Source of the DNA: GWF2-38-69 sp965228125
GTDB taxonomy: Bacteria; Verrucomicrobiota; Lentisphaeria; Victivallales; GWF2-38-69
DNA: 64,000 nt
Direction: 5' to 3'
Assembly (NCBI GenBank): GCA_965228125.1
Contig: OZ245791.1
Location: 3,017,561 to 3,081,560, forward strand
Shown here one piece after another: positions 8,401 through 16,740 of the stretch; the first letter of the stretch is position 1, and each line of letters opens with the position of its first letter. The position numbers and the translations under genes are program-made. The notes below the pieces were generated by a model. It was not told the origin of the DNA. It saw only the letters and a list, made by a program, of their open reading frames with translations, and ran no database searches.

Positions 8401-8426
8401 TTCAAACTTTCGTCATCATTGGGCAT
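5418..8426 (-). CDS. PEP/pyruvate-binding domain protein with receiver-like N-terminal modules
   Basis: This 1002-residue protein has two response-regulator-like segments at the N-terminus (about residues 40-170 and 185-330). Examples are FDLVVTMLNVGKIDAFEMAKK and AILLVEDSVRYY, with a REC-like fold pattern around LLGVISDISYSRQG. The C-terminal half resembles the ATP-grasp nucleotide-binding domain of PEP synthase and pyruvate phosphate dikinase: LGDGQLGGKARG (about 442), RTPMAVRSSSLLEDS (about 537) and FLQIRPIVE (about 815). The swivelling phosphohistidine domain and the PEP-binding barrel of true PEP synthase are absent; instead the tail has GPGRWGSSDPWLG (about 889). A phosphotransfer or regulatory role is more likely than PEP synthesis, but the substrate is unknown. 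The start at 8426 has a GGAGGAAATA ribosome site. Confidence 0.8.
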   Translation of the reverse strand: MPNDDESLNLSSHLKHNYNELYSTDKHEFNDILYQSLMRERIINVLLICSNYDYFMLEEDGRINEKIFLEYASINLRYPPQFTRASSSEKAFELLEKKKFDLVVTMLNVGKIDAFEMAKKVKTRYANIPIVALTHFSREVSIKLANEDLSSIDYVFCWLGNTGLLLAIIKLLEDKMNADYDVTQKGVQAILLVEDSVRYYSSYLPNIYKAIFDQTSELMTEGLNEHQKMLRMRARPKILLAKTFEDAVELYQKYKNNLLGVISDISYSRQGKMDKEAGIKLARLIRESGAQIPLLLQSSDDWDQPLMKELGINFVNKYSKNLLFELKHYIKENYGFGDFVFRDPERDEEIDRANNLPSLQFKISHICAKSLMYHVSNNHFARWFKARALFAIAELFAQKSTEDFNNLEEIRSYLIDTIANYRKTMGRGIIASHIDEYAIFTRLGDGQLGGKARGIAFIDSFINKYKLMFNWDNVVVSIPRTMVLTTDLFDEFMEENNLYEFAISDVSDEQVIERFGKAQAPARMKHYIREICDAIRTPMAVRSSSLLEDSHYQPFAGVYSTFMIPNNHENEEVRHSQLEQAIKSVYASVFFKESKAYISATSNVIDEEKMGVVIQKISGSAYENRFYPTISGVARSVNFYPIEPEKYEDGIANIAFGLGKTIVEGGISLRFCPKYPKKVLQLSNPEFAMKDSQKEFYALDLDPEKFHSSVEETVNLQKLTVQQAENDKALKYVASTYDYHDQVLRDGMHEGGKKLITFSSILKQNIFPLANILQKLLLIGQQEMNNQVEIEFSVNIDASKAQPQVFHFLQIRPIVETQEKTQINLEHHSEEETIIYSKQVLGNGVIENIFDIVYVKPATFDPADTKLIAATVEKINSQFVKQNKNYILIGPGRWGSSDPWLGIPVKWAQISAARLIIESGFKNFQIDPSQGTHFFQNLTSFGVGYFTINPFNKDGFYDVDFLNEQKEIFEDKYVRHVHFQKPVVVKIDGRHNKGIIYKPAVQ

Positions 8427-8601
8427 AGTTTATTTCCTCCTGATAAAAAGTTGCTTTTTCTGGCTGTTATGGATTATCGAGTATTGGCATCAGCTAAAAA
8501 CAACCGTTTTATGCCAATAAGCATATCTTAGATGGTGTCTGGAGTCAATAGTACGGACATGATAATGGAATTACTAAATCGCTCTTTGAGTTGATCTTAA
8601 T

Positions 8602-8629
8602 TTGCTTTAATTATTTTCTAGAATATACT
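8602..8629 (+). promoter_or_regulatory. Candidate sigma-70 promoter for the 8687 gene
   Basis: TTGCTT (8602-8607) and TATACT (8624-8629) are separated by 16 bp. They lie 57 bp before the start of the UroD-family gene in an otherwise empty intergenic region (8427-8686). Both hexamers are near consensus. Nothing else recognisable is in this gap. Confidence 0.4.
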
Positions 8630-8686
8630 AAAATCTGGCTTTTGGGTACCTAAACAGTCAATCCCTAAAAGGGGGGAGGAGGAGTC

Positions 8687-9697
8687 ATGAGAGGTTTGGA
8701 AAGAACACTATCTTTTGTAGCGGGGAGCAGAACAGACAGAGTTCCGTTTCACCCGATAATCATGCGTTTCGCCGCAAAATATGCCAAAGTTAACTACCGC
8801 GATTTCTGCTTGGATTATAAATCAAAATGCCAAGCCATGGCTAAATGCGCTGAAGATTTTGACATAGACTGGGTTACTGTGATGTCTGACCCATATGCTG
8901 AAGCCGAAGCCTACGGTGTAAGACTAAATTATCCCACTGATTCTCTCCCGGAACCTGTCGAATATGTTATTAAAGACCTCTCAGATATAGACAAACTCAG
9001 AGTTGTTAAGACTTCCGGTAATGCAAGGATGACTTGCCGCGTCAATGAAATTAAGGAATACAGAAGAGCTTACGGCGATAAATATTTTGTTGTGGGCTGG
9101 GCTGAAGGCCCGCTTGCCGAATATGCCGACTTGAGAGGTTTTGGCGAAGCCTGTTTCGATTTATTCGACGGCCCGGATAAAGTCAAAAAAGCCCTTGATG
9201 TTATTATAGAAACAGCGATCCATTTTATTACTGAACAGGTTAAGGCTGGCGCCGACTGCATCGGAATAGGGGATGCGGCCTGCTCTCAGGTAGGGCCTGA
9301 CATTTATAAAGACATGTGTTTTGAAAGAGAAAAGATTTTAGTTGATCATATTCATTCATTGGGAGCACTTGCAAAACTTCATATATGCGGGAACACTTCA
9401 GGAATCCTGCCTGATATGATAAAAACTGGAGCTGATATTATTGATGTTGACCACTTGGTAGGTTCAATGTCTCCGTTTGTCCCGCTCTTAGGTATAAAGC
9501 AGGTATTCAGCGGTAACAGTGATCCCGTTTCTGTAATTCAAGATGGAACCCCTGAGAAAATAAAGAACAGCGTTTTAACCTGCTACAGTGATACGAATGG
9601 GCGCTGTATAGTATCAGCCGGGTGCGAAGTTCCTCCCGGAACCAGTCTGGAAAATTTCAAAGCCTATCAGAAGGCTGTCTTAGATATTAAAATGTAA
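8687..9697 (+). CDS. Uroporphyrinogen decarboxylase-family protein (MtaA/CmuA-like)
   Basis: This 336-residue TIM-barrel protein belongs to the UroD/methyltransferase superfamily. Supporting motifs are the N-terminal RTDRVPFHPIIMRF, GWAEGPLAEYADLRG (about residue 128), ADCIGIGDAACSQVGPDIY (about 188) and HICGNTSGILPDMIKTGADIIDVDH (about 232). The His-x-Cys-Gly-Asn element is typical of zinc-dependent corrinoid methyltransferase members and not of heme-pathway HemE. It therefore probably handles methyl groups or demethylation; the substrate is not known. A very strong GGGGGGAGGAGGAG ribosome site precedes the ATG. The NAD-type glutamate dehydrogenase follows after 41 bp, so the two may be cotranscribed. 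Confidence 0.85.
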   Translation: MRGLERTLSFVAGSRTDRVPFHPIIMRFAAKYAKVNYRDFCLDYKSKCQAMAKCAEDFDIDWVTVMSDPYAEAEAYGVRLNYPTDSLPEPVEYVIKDLSDIDKLRVVKTSGNARMTCRVNEIKEYRRAYGDKYFVVGWAEGPLAEYADLRGFGEACFDLFDGPDKVKKALDVIIETAIHFITEQVKAGADCIGIGDAACSQVGPDIYKDMCFEREKILVDHIHSLGALAKLHICGNTSGILPDMIKTGADIIDVDHLVGSMSPFVPLLGIKQVFSGNSDPVSVIQDGTPEKIKNSVLTCYSDTNGRCIVSAGCEVPPGTSLENFKAYQKAVLDIKM

Positions 9698-9738
9698 TTT
9701 AGGGGTATTCAAAACTAAACAATAAAAGAGGAAGAGAC

Positions 9739-12700
9739 ATGAGTAAAGAAACAAGATGTGCTATGACTTGCCAATCTGCAACATGTGAATCGCATGGAGA
9801 ATATATAATCAACTCGGCAAAAAAAGTAAAACTTGATCCGGGCGTTCTTTACGAGGCTGTTATTGATCTTTCGGAGGAAGGCATACTTACAGCAAACAGC
9901 ATCAACCTTGCGGCAGGAATCCTCCTGAATGATTTAGGCCTTCCAAATTATTTCTTTGAAAATATTACAAAAGAGTCCCTTAAGAATATCCTCGAAACAA
10001 TTGCGACAAGCCTGAAGGAACAGGATGGAAAAGTCTCTCTAATCGGAAGAGTTTCGCACTCCAGATTTACATATGCGCCCGGCAAAGATACCTATTGCAT
10101 CAGGATAGCCACAGAAGAAACAAGAGACCAAATGGAAGCAGTGATTGGCTCATTTATAAGCGGTCATAGGAGAGAATATTACTACTGTCCTGACAGCAAA
10201 TATTACACTTATTTAGTTAGGCCTCACTGCATAATGGAGTGCAAGAAAGAGGATTTTACGACGTCTCCATTCCTTTTCAGACTGTCTGACGATTACAAAA
10301 CTACTCCTGAAAATACACGAAAACGCTATGAAAAATTTCTCGACGATACTAAGACTTCCGTGATTCCCAACATTGAGGTTTTTAATCTGCCGGGAACAGG
10401 CGAAACGAGATTTATGTTTATAAGCGACTTTGCTTTGCCTCAATTGCCGGTACTTAGGAAGCTTTTCGAAGATAATGGAATGTCATTAAAGAGAGCATAT
10501 TGGGAACCTTACTACACTGGCGGAGATATTCTTTCTTCTGTTTGCTCTCTATATACAATAGGCGAAGTCAATAGAAAACAAGAAGCCAAGATACTTGCAG
10601 ATTTGTGCTCTTTTCTGACTTTTGCCATCAACCCTGTTACTGAACTTTATGTAAACAGCTCGCTCACTTTCCAGGAAATGTTGTTTGCGGGAAACCTGAT
10701 AGATTTTGTTCACATGTTTATCTACAAGGAAAATCATGCTGATTCAGAGATTTTCCAAAGCCTGACAAATGCCGACCAGAAGGATGCTTTTGCAAACAGG
10801 CTTCATGATTCAAATAAAAGCACTTACGTTTATAAGACTATCACTGAGTATGCTAAGAATAATGTTGACCTTATAAAATTCCTCTTTAGGATATTTGATG
10901 CAAAATTCAATCCTCAGAAAAGAGGATCCATCAGTGAAGAGGATATTCAGGAAAAGTATAAGGAATACCTTAAAACCATCTCTATTCGATTCATGGAAGA
11001 GCATGTTGCTTATGAGATTTTTAAATATATGTATAAATTCAATACAGCCCTTCTGAAGACAAATTTCTATAAGGAAGAAAAAAGAGCTTATGCCTTCAGG
11101 TTCACAAACGATATTCTGGACCCACTTGTGTTTAACCAGTTTGTTTACGGTATCTTTTTTGTTAATGGGCACTATGCATGCGGCACACATTTGAGAGCCA
11201 AAGATATTGCCAGAGGCGGCTTGAGACTGCTTAGAATAACCAAGGCGAACTATGGTTCTGAAATAGATAAAGCTCTTCTTTTGAACTATGCTCTCGGACC
11301 AAAGGCCCAGAGGCTAAAACACAAAGACATCTGCGAAAGCGGTTCCAAGGGTGTCGTAATCCCTCATGCCATTTATGCGAGCCAAGGGCTTTCAGCACTT
11401 TTCGATTACACAGACGGCATCATGGACCTGATGCTGCCTTCAGATAGAATTGTTGATTACCTTGGAAAGACAGAGATGGTTTTCTTTGGACCAGACGAAG
11501 GTACTGCTCCAATGATGGATACAGTTTCCTATCATGCCCGTGAAAGAGGCTATAAATACTGGAGGACAATTACCACAGGAAAGAGCTTCGGGATACCTCA
11601 TGACGTTTATGGCGTACTTGACAATGGTGATATTTTTGGACTTCTGGACAGAGGCGAAAAGGGTACGGAACTCCAGATCAACGGTGAATCGATTCTTACT
11701 AGTAGCGACACTGAACAAATTTACGCCAAGATAGGTGGAAAGATTGATGCCAGCGGTATGACTACTACGTGTATCATGACTAGTTTCAGACAGATGATTG
11801 CTCACTACGGCGACAAGGAAGAGAATCTTAATTTTATGATGACAGGCGGGCCTGACGGGGACCTTGGTTCCAATCAGATCCAGTGCTACAAGGGAAAGAT
11901 TTGCCTCATAATTGACGGTGGTTCAATTCTTTTTGATCCCAATGGCCTTGATAAAAAAGAATTAATGAAGATAGCTTTCATGCGCCACACTTCTCCTAGA
12001 GCCAACTCTCTTCTTTATCCAAAAGAAAAACTCAGCAAAGAAGGATTTATGGTTCTGAGGCTGAGCAAGAATGTAAAACTTCCTGACGGCACACTTATCG
12101 AAGACGGCGCTATGTTCCATAAGTCTTTTCTCACCAATCCGACAAACCGTAAGTTTATCGAAAAGGCTGACATTAAAGCCTTCATACCTTGCGGCGGATT
12201 CAAGGATACTATCAATGGCAGCAATGTAAAGGATTTTCTTGCCAACTTTGCCGAACTTAAATACATCGTTGAAGGTGCTAATGTGTTCTTTGATGATTCA
12301 GCCAGAAGATATATCGCCAAAAATTCTGATATTAAACATATCAAGGATTCTACAGCCAATAAGGGCGGCGTGATGTCCAGTTCTTTGGCTGAAGTTTTGA
12401 CAGCGTTCCTTCTTGGGGATTCTTATGATGAAAAGCTTCTTAATGATGTACCCACTAGATGGGGACTTATAAAGAACGTGAATAACATTATTCAGAAATG
12501 TTCACGAGATGAAACCCAGGCGCTTATTGATATCTATGAAAAGAACAAAAAAAGCACTCCTCTCTTTGTTCTTTCCGTGGATACAAGCGAAGCTATTTTG
12601 TCATTACAGGACAAGTTTGAAGCTAATCTCGATAAAATTCTCGGGAACAAGGATATAGTGTGGGAGATACTTGAACACTACATACCTGAAGTTCTTGTTA

Positions 12701-12885
12701 AGAAGCTCGGCAAGGATTACATCATTTCAACTCTTGATTCAAGTGACACTCAGGCTTATCGCAATGCCATACTTACAAAGAAACTTGCGGCTATGGCGTT
12801 CTACAAGTATGCGACGGATTGGGATACCTTCCAGAAGAAAGTCGAGAAAGACTTTGACGGGGCTGTAAAAAGCATTTTGAGCTGA
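9739..12885 (+). CDS. Large NAD-type glutamate dehydrogenase
   Basis: This 1048-residue enzyme belongs to the large glutamate dehydrogenase class, which oxidatively deaminates glutamate with NAD. The N-terminal half is a long regulatory/ACT-like region typical of the class. The catalytic part begins near residue 490 with ARGGLRLLRITKANYGSEIDKA, where a conserved Lys/Gly-rich element binds substrate. It continues with GSKGVVIPHA (about 536), PDEGTAPMMD (about 586), FMMTGGPDGDLGSNQI (about 699) and the Rossmann part ending PCGGFKDTINGSN (about 816) and VEGANVFF (about 843). AGAGGAAGAGAC precedes the ATG. Together with gdhA it gives the cell separate anabolic and catabolic glutamate routes (inference). 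A terminator follows at 12900. Confidence 0.9.
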   Translation: MSKETRCAMTCQSATCESHGEYIINSAKKVKLDPGVLYEAVIDLSEEGILTANSINLAAGILLNDLGLPNYFFENITKESLKNILETIATSLKEQDGKVSLIGRVSHSRFTYAPGKDTYCIRIATEETRDQMEAVIGSFISGHRREYYYCPDSKYYTYLVRPHCIMECKKEDFTTSPFLFRLSDDYKTTPENTRKRYEKFLDDTKTSVIPNIEVFNLPGTGETRFMFISDFALPQLPVLRKLFEDNGMSLKRAYWEPYYTGGDILSSVCSLYTIGEVNRKQEAKILADLCSFLTFAINPVTELYVNSSLTFQEMLFAGNLIDFVHMFIYKENHADSEIFQSLTNADQKDAFANRLHDSNKSTYVYKTITEYAKNNVDLIKFLFRIFDAKFNPQKRGSISEEDIQEKYKEYLKTISIRFMEEHVAYEIFKYMYKFNTALLKTNFYKEEKRAYAFRFTNDILDPLVFNQFVYGIFFVNGHYACGTHLRAKDIARGGLRLLRITKANYGSEIDKALLLNYALGPKAQRLKHKDICESGSKGVVIPHAIYASQGLSALFDYTDGIMDLMLPSDRIVDYLGKTEMVFFGPDEGTAPMMDTVSYHARERGYKYWRTITTGKSFGIPHDVYGVLDNGDIFGLLDRGEKGTELQINGESILTSSDTEQIYAKIGGKIDASGMTTTCIMTSFRQMIAHYGDKEENLNFMMTGGPDGDLGSNQIQCYKGKICLIIDGGSILFDPNGLDKKELMKIAFMRHTSPRANSLLYPKEKLSKEGFMVLRLSKNVKLPDGTLIEDGAMFHKSFLTNPTNRKFIEKADIKAFIPCGGFKDTINGSNVKDFLANFAELKYIVEGANVFFDDSARRYIAKNSDIKHIKDSTANKGGVMSSSLAEVLTAFLLGDSYDEKLLNDVPTRWGLIKNVNNIIQKCSRDETQALIDIYEKNKKSTPLFVLSVDTSEAILSLQDKFEANLDKILGNKDIVWEILEHYIPEVLVKKLGKDYIISTLDSSDTQAYRNAILTKKLAAMAFYKYATDWDTFQKKVEKDFDGAVKSILS

Positions 12886-12899
12886 AAGACCTAACAATA

Positions 12900-12930
12900 G
12901 GATGGGGGGGCGTCCCCCATCCTTTTATAT
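12900..12930 (+). terminator. Rho-independent terminator after the NAD-glutamate dehydrogenase gene
   Basis: A 9-bp stem GGATGGGGG/CCCCCATCC with a 5-nt loop is followed by TTTTATAT, starting 15 bp after the stop codon. Confidence 0.9.
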
Positions 12931-12995
12931 TATCCGGCATCAACTGTATATTAAACGATTAATATGATCTTAAACTCTTTAATTTTTTGCGAATA

Positions 12996-13856
12996 ATGAC
13001 TATTCTGGAAAACATTCTGACATATCATATTTACACAGGCAAGAACTTTACTCTGACAACGGAGCATTTACTTGAATTTATCGTTATTCTAATTCTTGGC
13101 ATCCTTATTTCCAAGTACATAAGGATGGTAGTTGGCAGAAAGATAGCTAAAGCTCTTAAGGTGTCAAAACATCAGAAGCTTATATTGCAAAAGATTGTTT
13201 ACTACATCTGTATCGTTGTGACTGTATTCATAGCTCTGTCAGTCCTTGATATTCCTCTGTCAACTTTAACTTTTCTTGCAGGCGGCATAGGCATAGGCAT
13301 TGGGCTTGGCATGCAGAATTATTTCAATAATGTCTGGAGTGGAATAATTTTGCTTGTAGAAAAACCTTTTAAAGTCGGTGATGTCGTGGAGGTCAGAGGG
13401 ATCATAGGAAGGATATGGGACATCAAGTTTAGAAGCTTTCAGATCCATACAGAAGAGAATATTGATATTATTATGCCTAATAGCATTGTCCTAGATGAAA
13501 GTATTACCAATTGGACGAAAGATGATCAAAATATCCTTTCCAGTGTGAAGATTGGAATCGGATACGGTTCGGATATTGACTTCGCTACGCAAATAATGAT
13601 ACAAGCTGCAAAAAGCGTTTCAGGTGTTTTGACAGAGGATCAGCCGCCCTTTGTTCTATTTAGGGAACACGGCAATTCATCGCTTAATTTTGAAGTTTTC
13701 TTCAAAGTCAAAATTACAAACAAACTCGAACGTTGGCAATTTGAGAGTCAGGTCAACTATGCGTTGAACACCTATCTAAGAAGAAATAATATAGAAATCC
13801 CGTTCCCGCAGATGGATCTATTTATAAAACCCAATTCGGCTTCTTTGCAGAAATAA
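12996..13856 (+). CDS. MscS-family mechanosensitive channel
   Basis: A 286-residue small-conductance mechanosensitive channel, located in the inner membrane, that releases solutes on hypo-osmotic shock. Three hydrophobic segments are visible: about residues 23-42, 63-85, and the pore helix LTFLAGGIGIGIGLGMQNYFNN (about 90-110). After it come the beta-domain signature VEKPFKVGDVVEVRGIIGRI (about 119) and the Asn/Asp-rich IIMPNSIVLDESITNWT (about 157). The Gly-rich pore helix is characteristic. The ATG at 12996 is preferred to the in-frame TTG at 12987; neither has a clear ribosome site. It converges with dinG. Confidence 0.92.
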   Translation: MTILENILTYHIYTGKNFTLTTEHLLEFIVILILGILISKYIRMVVGRKIAKALKVSKHQKLILQKIVYYICIVVTVFIALSVLDIPLSTLTFLAGGIGIGIGLGMQNYFNNVWSGIILLVEKPFKVGDVVEVRGIIGRIWDIKFRSFQIHTEENIDIIMPNSIVLDESITNWTKDDQNILSSVKIGIGYGSDIDFATQIMIQAAKSVSGVLTEDQPPFVLFREHGNSSLNFEVFFKVKITNKLERWQFESQVNYALNTYLRRNNIEIPFPQMDLFIKPNSASLQK

Positions 13857-13887
13857 CCATTCTTTTCACAGCAATTAACGCTTTTGC

Positions 13888-15897
13888 CTATTCGATAAGG
13901 ACGGGGCAGGGAGGCAGGGAGTTTAGGAAAGTTTTGCCGTACTGTTTGGAAATTACCCTGCGATCAAGTATTACGATGATTCCCTTATCTGTTTTACTTC
14001 TAATTAATCTGCCAATACCTTGTTTTAACTTCAGAACAGCTTCCGGCAGCGAATATTCCATGAAAGAGTTCTTTCCGTCCTTTTGAATCTTTTCAAGTCT
14101 TGCTTGTATAAGAGGTTCGGAAGGGACAGAGAACGGGAGTTTTGTTATAATGACATTGCTTAGAGCCTCTCCAGGCACGTCAACTCCCATCCAGAAACTG
14201 GTGGTTCCGAATATCACCGAATCAACGTCTTCTTTGAAAATCCTGATCATTTTCGACCTTGATATTCCATCTCCCTGGACTAAAAGTTGAATTCCCTTAT
14301 CTTCAAAATAATCAATCGTTTTTTCCTTCATTTTTGTCAGAAGGCTATAGCTGGTAAAGAGAACAAAAGCTTTGCCTGAGGTTTTTTCTACGTACTTCTT
14401 GATATATTCTGCCAGTTGAGGTTCAAATTGAGCGTCCATCGGATCTGGAATCGATTTAGGAATGTAAATTTTCGCCTGATTTGCATAATCAAAAGGGGAA
14501 CTGAGTACTTTCTCGATACCCGAAAATCCCGTTCTTCCTCTGTAAAAGTCAAGATTCCTGGCAACAGAAAGAGTAGCGCTGGTGAGTACCACAGGGTATT
14601 CCTTATCAAAGAGATATTTTTTAAGGATTTTGGCTATATCCAGGGGCGAGTAGTTTAAAGTAACATTCTGTTTTTGTGAGTTAGTTTCAACATCTATCCA
14701 ATAGACACTTTCTTCAGCTCTCATCATTATGAATTCAAAAACTGCCTGAGTGTATTCCTTGCATCTGATAAGCTGTGATAATACCTCAAGTTTGTAATCC
14801 GCATCTTCCTGAAGTTTCATGTAATCATCGAGTTTCCGTTCTAATAGGCCGAGTTGCCCAGTGAGTACATCTTCTACGATGTTGGGTCTAAGTATGCGCT
14901 TCTCTTTCTCGTCAAAACTGTTCATATACTCTCTGACTGAATTAAAGAAAGCTTTAGTGCAGTCGAACGTCTCGGTCACAATTTGTCTAAGTTCAATAGC
15001 TTCGCTGCCCGGCCTCATCAGCAACCCTCTGGCGTGAGCTGAGTTGAAGAGTTTGTTTAACATATTGTAAATGCCTGATTCGCCAACTCTTACGCCCAAA
15101 TGTTTCGCAGCATTCATCTCAAGTTGATGAGCCTCATCTACTACTACGGCACAATATGCAGGTAAAATTCCGCCTTCCACATCATCTCCTGCCATTTTCA
15201 TTTTCAGGTCTGCAAGAAATAAAGCATGGTTGGTTACTACTATATTAGCTTTGTCCCATTGTTTACGGGCACACCAGTAAAAACAACTTCTGAAGTGTTT
15301 GCATTTGGGTCCAAAACAGTTTACTACTTCACAACATACACACATCCAAGTGGCAGGGAGCGGGTCAAAACCCAAGTCAGCCAAAGTCCCATCATAAGTT
15401 GTTTCTGCCCACTTAGATATCCGTACAATCTCAGGTACCATAGAGTTATTGGGAAGATACTCGCCCTGATTACCGCCCGTTGTTAAATCAAGTTTCCTTT
15501 TGCATAAGTAGTTAGCTCTGCCTTTTGCCAGGCATGCGCTAAACTCGACACTCATAAGCTCTTTAAGAATAGGAATATCCTTGTGGACAAGCTGTTCCTG
15601 AAGGTTTATTGTCTCTGTAGATATAACAACAGGTTGCTTCTTTTTGAGGGAGTAATATATGGATGGGATCAAGTAGGCAAAACTTTTTCCAACACCTGTC
15701 GGAGCTTCAATACACAAGTTTTCCGAAGAAATCATGGCTTCGGCTACAAACTCTGCCATTTCTTTTTGCTGCAGTCGTTCTTCGTATTTTCTTCCACCGT
15801 GCATTTCTGCATCTACTAGGGGCGTTTCTTCTCCGAAGAAGTTTGCTGTTTGGATTCTAACTTCATTAAGTTCAGGATTCTTGACTGGCATTATCAT
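13888..15897 (-). CDS. dinG: DinG/XPD-type ATP-dependent DNA helicase
   Basis: This 669-residue superfamily 2 helicase has Walker A APTGVGKSFAYL (about residue 65), Walker B DEAH (about 254), motif V-like FGTTSFWMGVDVPGE (about 559) and motif VI GIGRLIRS (about 629). A set of cysteines between motifs I and II is present: CLAKGRANYLC (about 119-129) and the cluster CVCC...C...C...C...C (about 183-207). It includes candidates for the iron-sulfur ligands of the XPD/DinG family, plus extra cysteines. Members unwind forked DNA and R-loops during repair. The gene is followed after 12 bp by birA upstream on the same strand, so birA-dinG is likely one transcript. Confidence 0.92.
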   Translation of the reverse strand: MIMPVKNPELNEVRIQTANFFGEETPLVDAEMHGGRKYEERLQQKEMAEFVAEAMISSENLCIEAPTGVGKSFAYLIPSIYYSLKKKQPVVISTETINLQEQLVHKDIPILKELMSVEFSACLAKGRANYLCKRKLDLTTGGNQGEYLPNNSMVPEIVRISKWAETTYDGTLADLGFDPLPATWMCVCCEVVNCFGPKCKHFRSCFYWCARKQWDKANIVVTNHALFLADLKMKMAGDDVEGGILPAYCAVVVDEAHQLEMNAAKHLGVRVGESGIYNMLNKLFNSAHARGLLMRPGSEAIELRQIVTETFDCTKAFFNSVREYMNSFDEKEKRILRPNIVEDVLTGQLGLLERKLDDYMKLQEDADYKLEVLSQLIRCKEYTQAVFEFIMMRAEESVYWIDVETNSQKQNVTLNYSPLDIAKILKKYLFDKEYPVVLTSATLSVARNLDFYRGRTGFSGIEKVLSSPFDYANQAKIYIPKSIPDPMDAQFEPQLAEYIKKYVEKTSGKAFVLFTSYSLLTKMKEKTIDYFEDKGIQLLVQGDGISRSKMIRIFKEDVDSVIFGTTSFWMGVDVPGEALSNVIITKLPFSVPSEPLIQARLEKIQKDGKNSFMEYSLPEAVLKLKQGIGRLIRSKTDKGIIVILDRRVISKQYGKTFLNSLPPCPVLIE

Positions 15898-15909
15898 AAT
15901 ATTTAGGCC

Positions 15910-16659
15910 TTAAGGTAATTTTTCAAAAGATTTTAATGACACATCGCCGGAGTAAAACGTATGAAAATTACCGTCTCCATCCATAAGATAGAGTGAGCCG
16001 CAGGGTTTAATATCGATTACTTTGCCGTAAATAGGATTTTTGCCCGATATATCCACTTCTACTTCTCTCCCGATAACCTTGTTATCTTCCTTCCAAAGTT
16101 TGTAAAGATCACCTTCGTTTTTCTCTGCTTTTAAAGTAAAATAATTCAGCTTGCCCAGAAGTGATTTTCCAACAGATTCAATGCTTAATTCGATTCCGTT
16201 TTCCACTAGCAATGACGTGGCTGGCTTGTCTATGGAATTTAATTGTTCTTTTGTCATGTTCACATTTATTCCGACGCCGATAATAATGCCTCTCGGATGG
16301 TTGTGAGTATCTGAGACTGTCTCGCAGAGGACGCCCGCAAGCTTCCTGTCACTGCAATAAATATCATTGGGCCACTTTATCCAAAAGTGTTCATTTTCAG
16401 AAATCAGGTCTCTAACAGCATAAAGTGCTGATAACCCGCCTATCCATGAACTTATAGAGATATTAAAGTTAACCTTTTTTATTACGAATGAGGCATAAAG
16501 ATTTACTCTGTCCGGTGAAATCCAAGTTTTCTTAAGTCTGCCTCTCCCTGCTGATTGAGAATCAGCGGTTATCAGTGTCCTGTCCTCTATGGAGTCAAAA
16601 TTTTCTATGGCAAATTTATTGGTTGAGTCTGTTTTTTTTAAGTGAATAATATTTGGCAT
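15910..16659 (-). CDS. birA: Biotin--[acetyl-CoA-carboxylase] ligase
   Basis: This 249-residue enzyme activates biotin with ATP and attaches it to carrier-protein lysines. The biotinyl-AMP loop appears as SAGRGRLKKTWISP (about residue 36), the catalytic segment as WIKWPNDIYCSDRKLAGVLCE (about 90), and GIIIGVGINVNM (about 123) binds the ribose and ATP. The N-terminal DNA-binding HTH of bifunctional BirA is missing, so it cannot act as the biotin repressor. A small C-terminal domain ends at residue 249. It lies divergent to the threonine-synthase-like gene and directly upstream of dinG. Confidence 0.93.
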   Translation of the reverse strand: MPNIIHLKKTDSTNKFAIENFDSIEDRTLITADSQSAGRGRLKKTWISPDRVNLYASFVIKKVNFNISISSWIGGLSALYAVRDLISENEHFWIKWPNDIYCSDRKLAGVLCETVSDTHNHPRGIIIGVGINVNMTKEQLNSIDKPATSLLVENGIELSIESVGKSLLGKLNYFTLKAEKNEGDLYKLWKEDNKVIGREVEVDISGKNPIYGKVIDIKPCGSLYLMDGDGNFHTFYSGDVSLKSFEKLP

Positions 16660-16740
16660 TGTCGAATCCTTGCAAAACTAATTTAGCTAGCTAATATCTA
16701 ACTTAGAACTTCGTTAAAATCCAATCTCCTAGTGCTGAAT

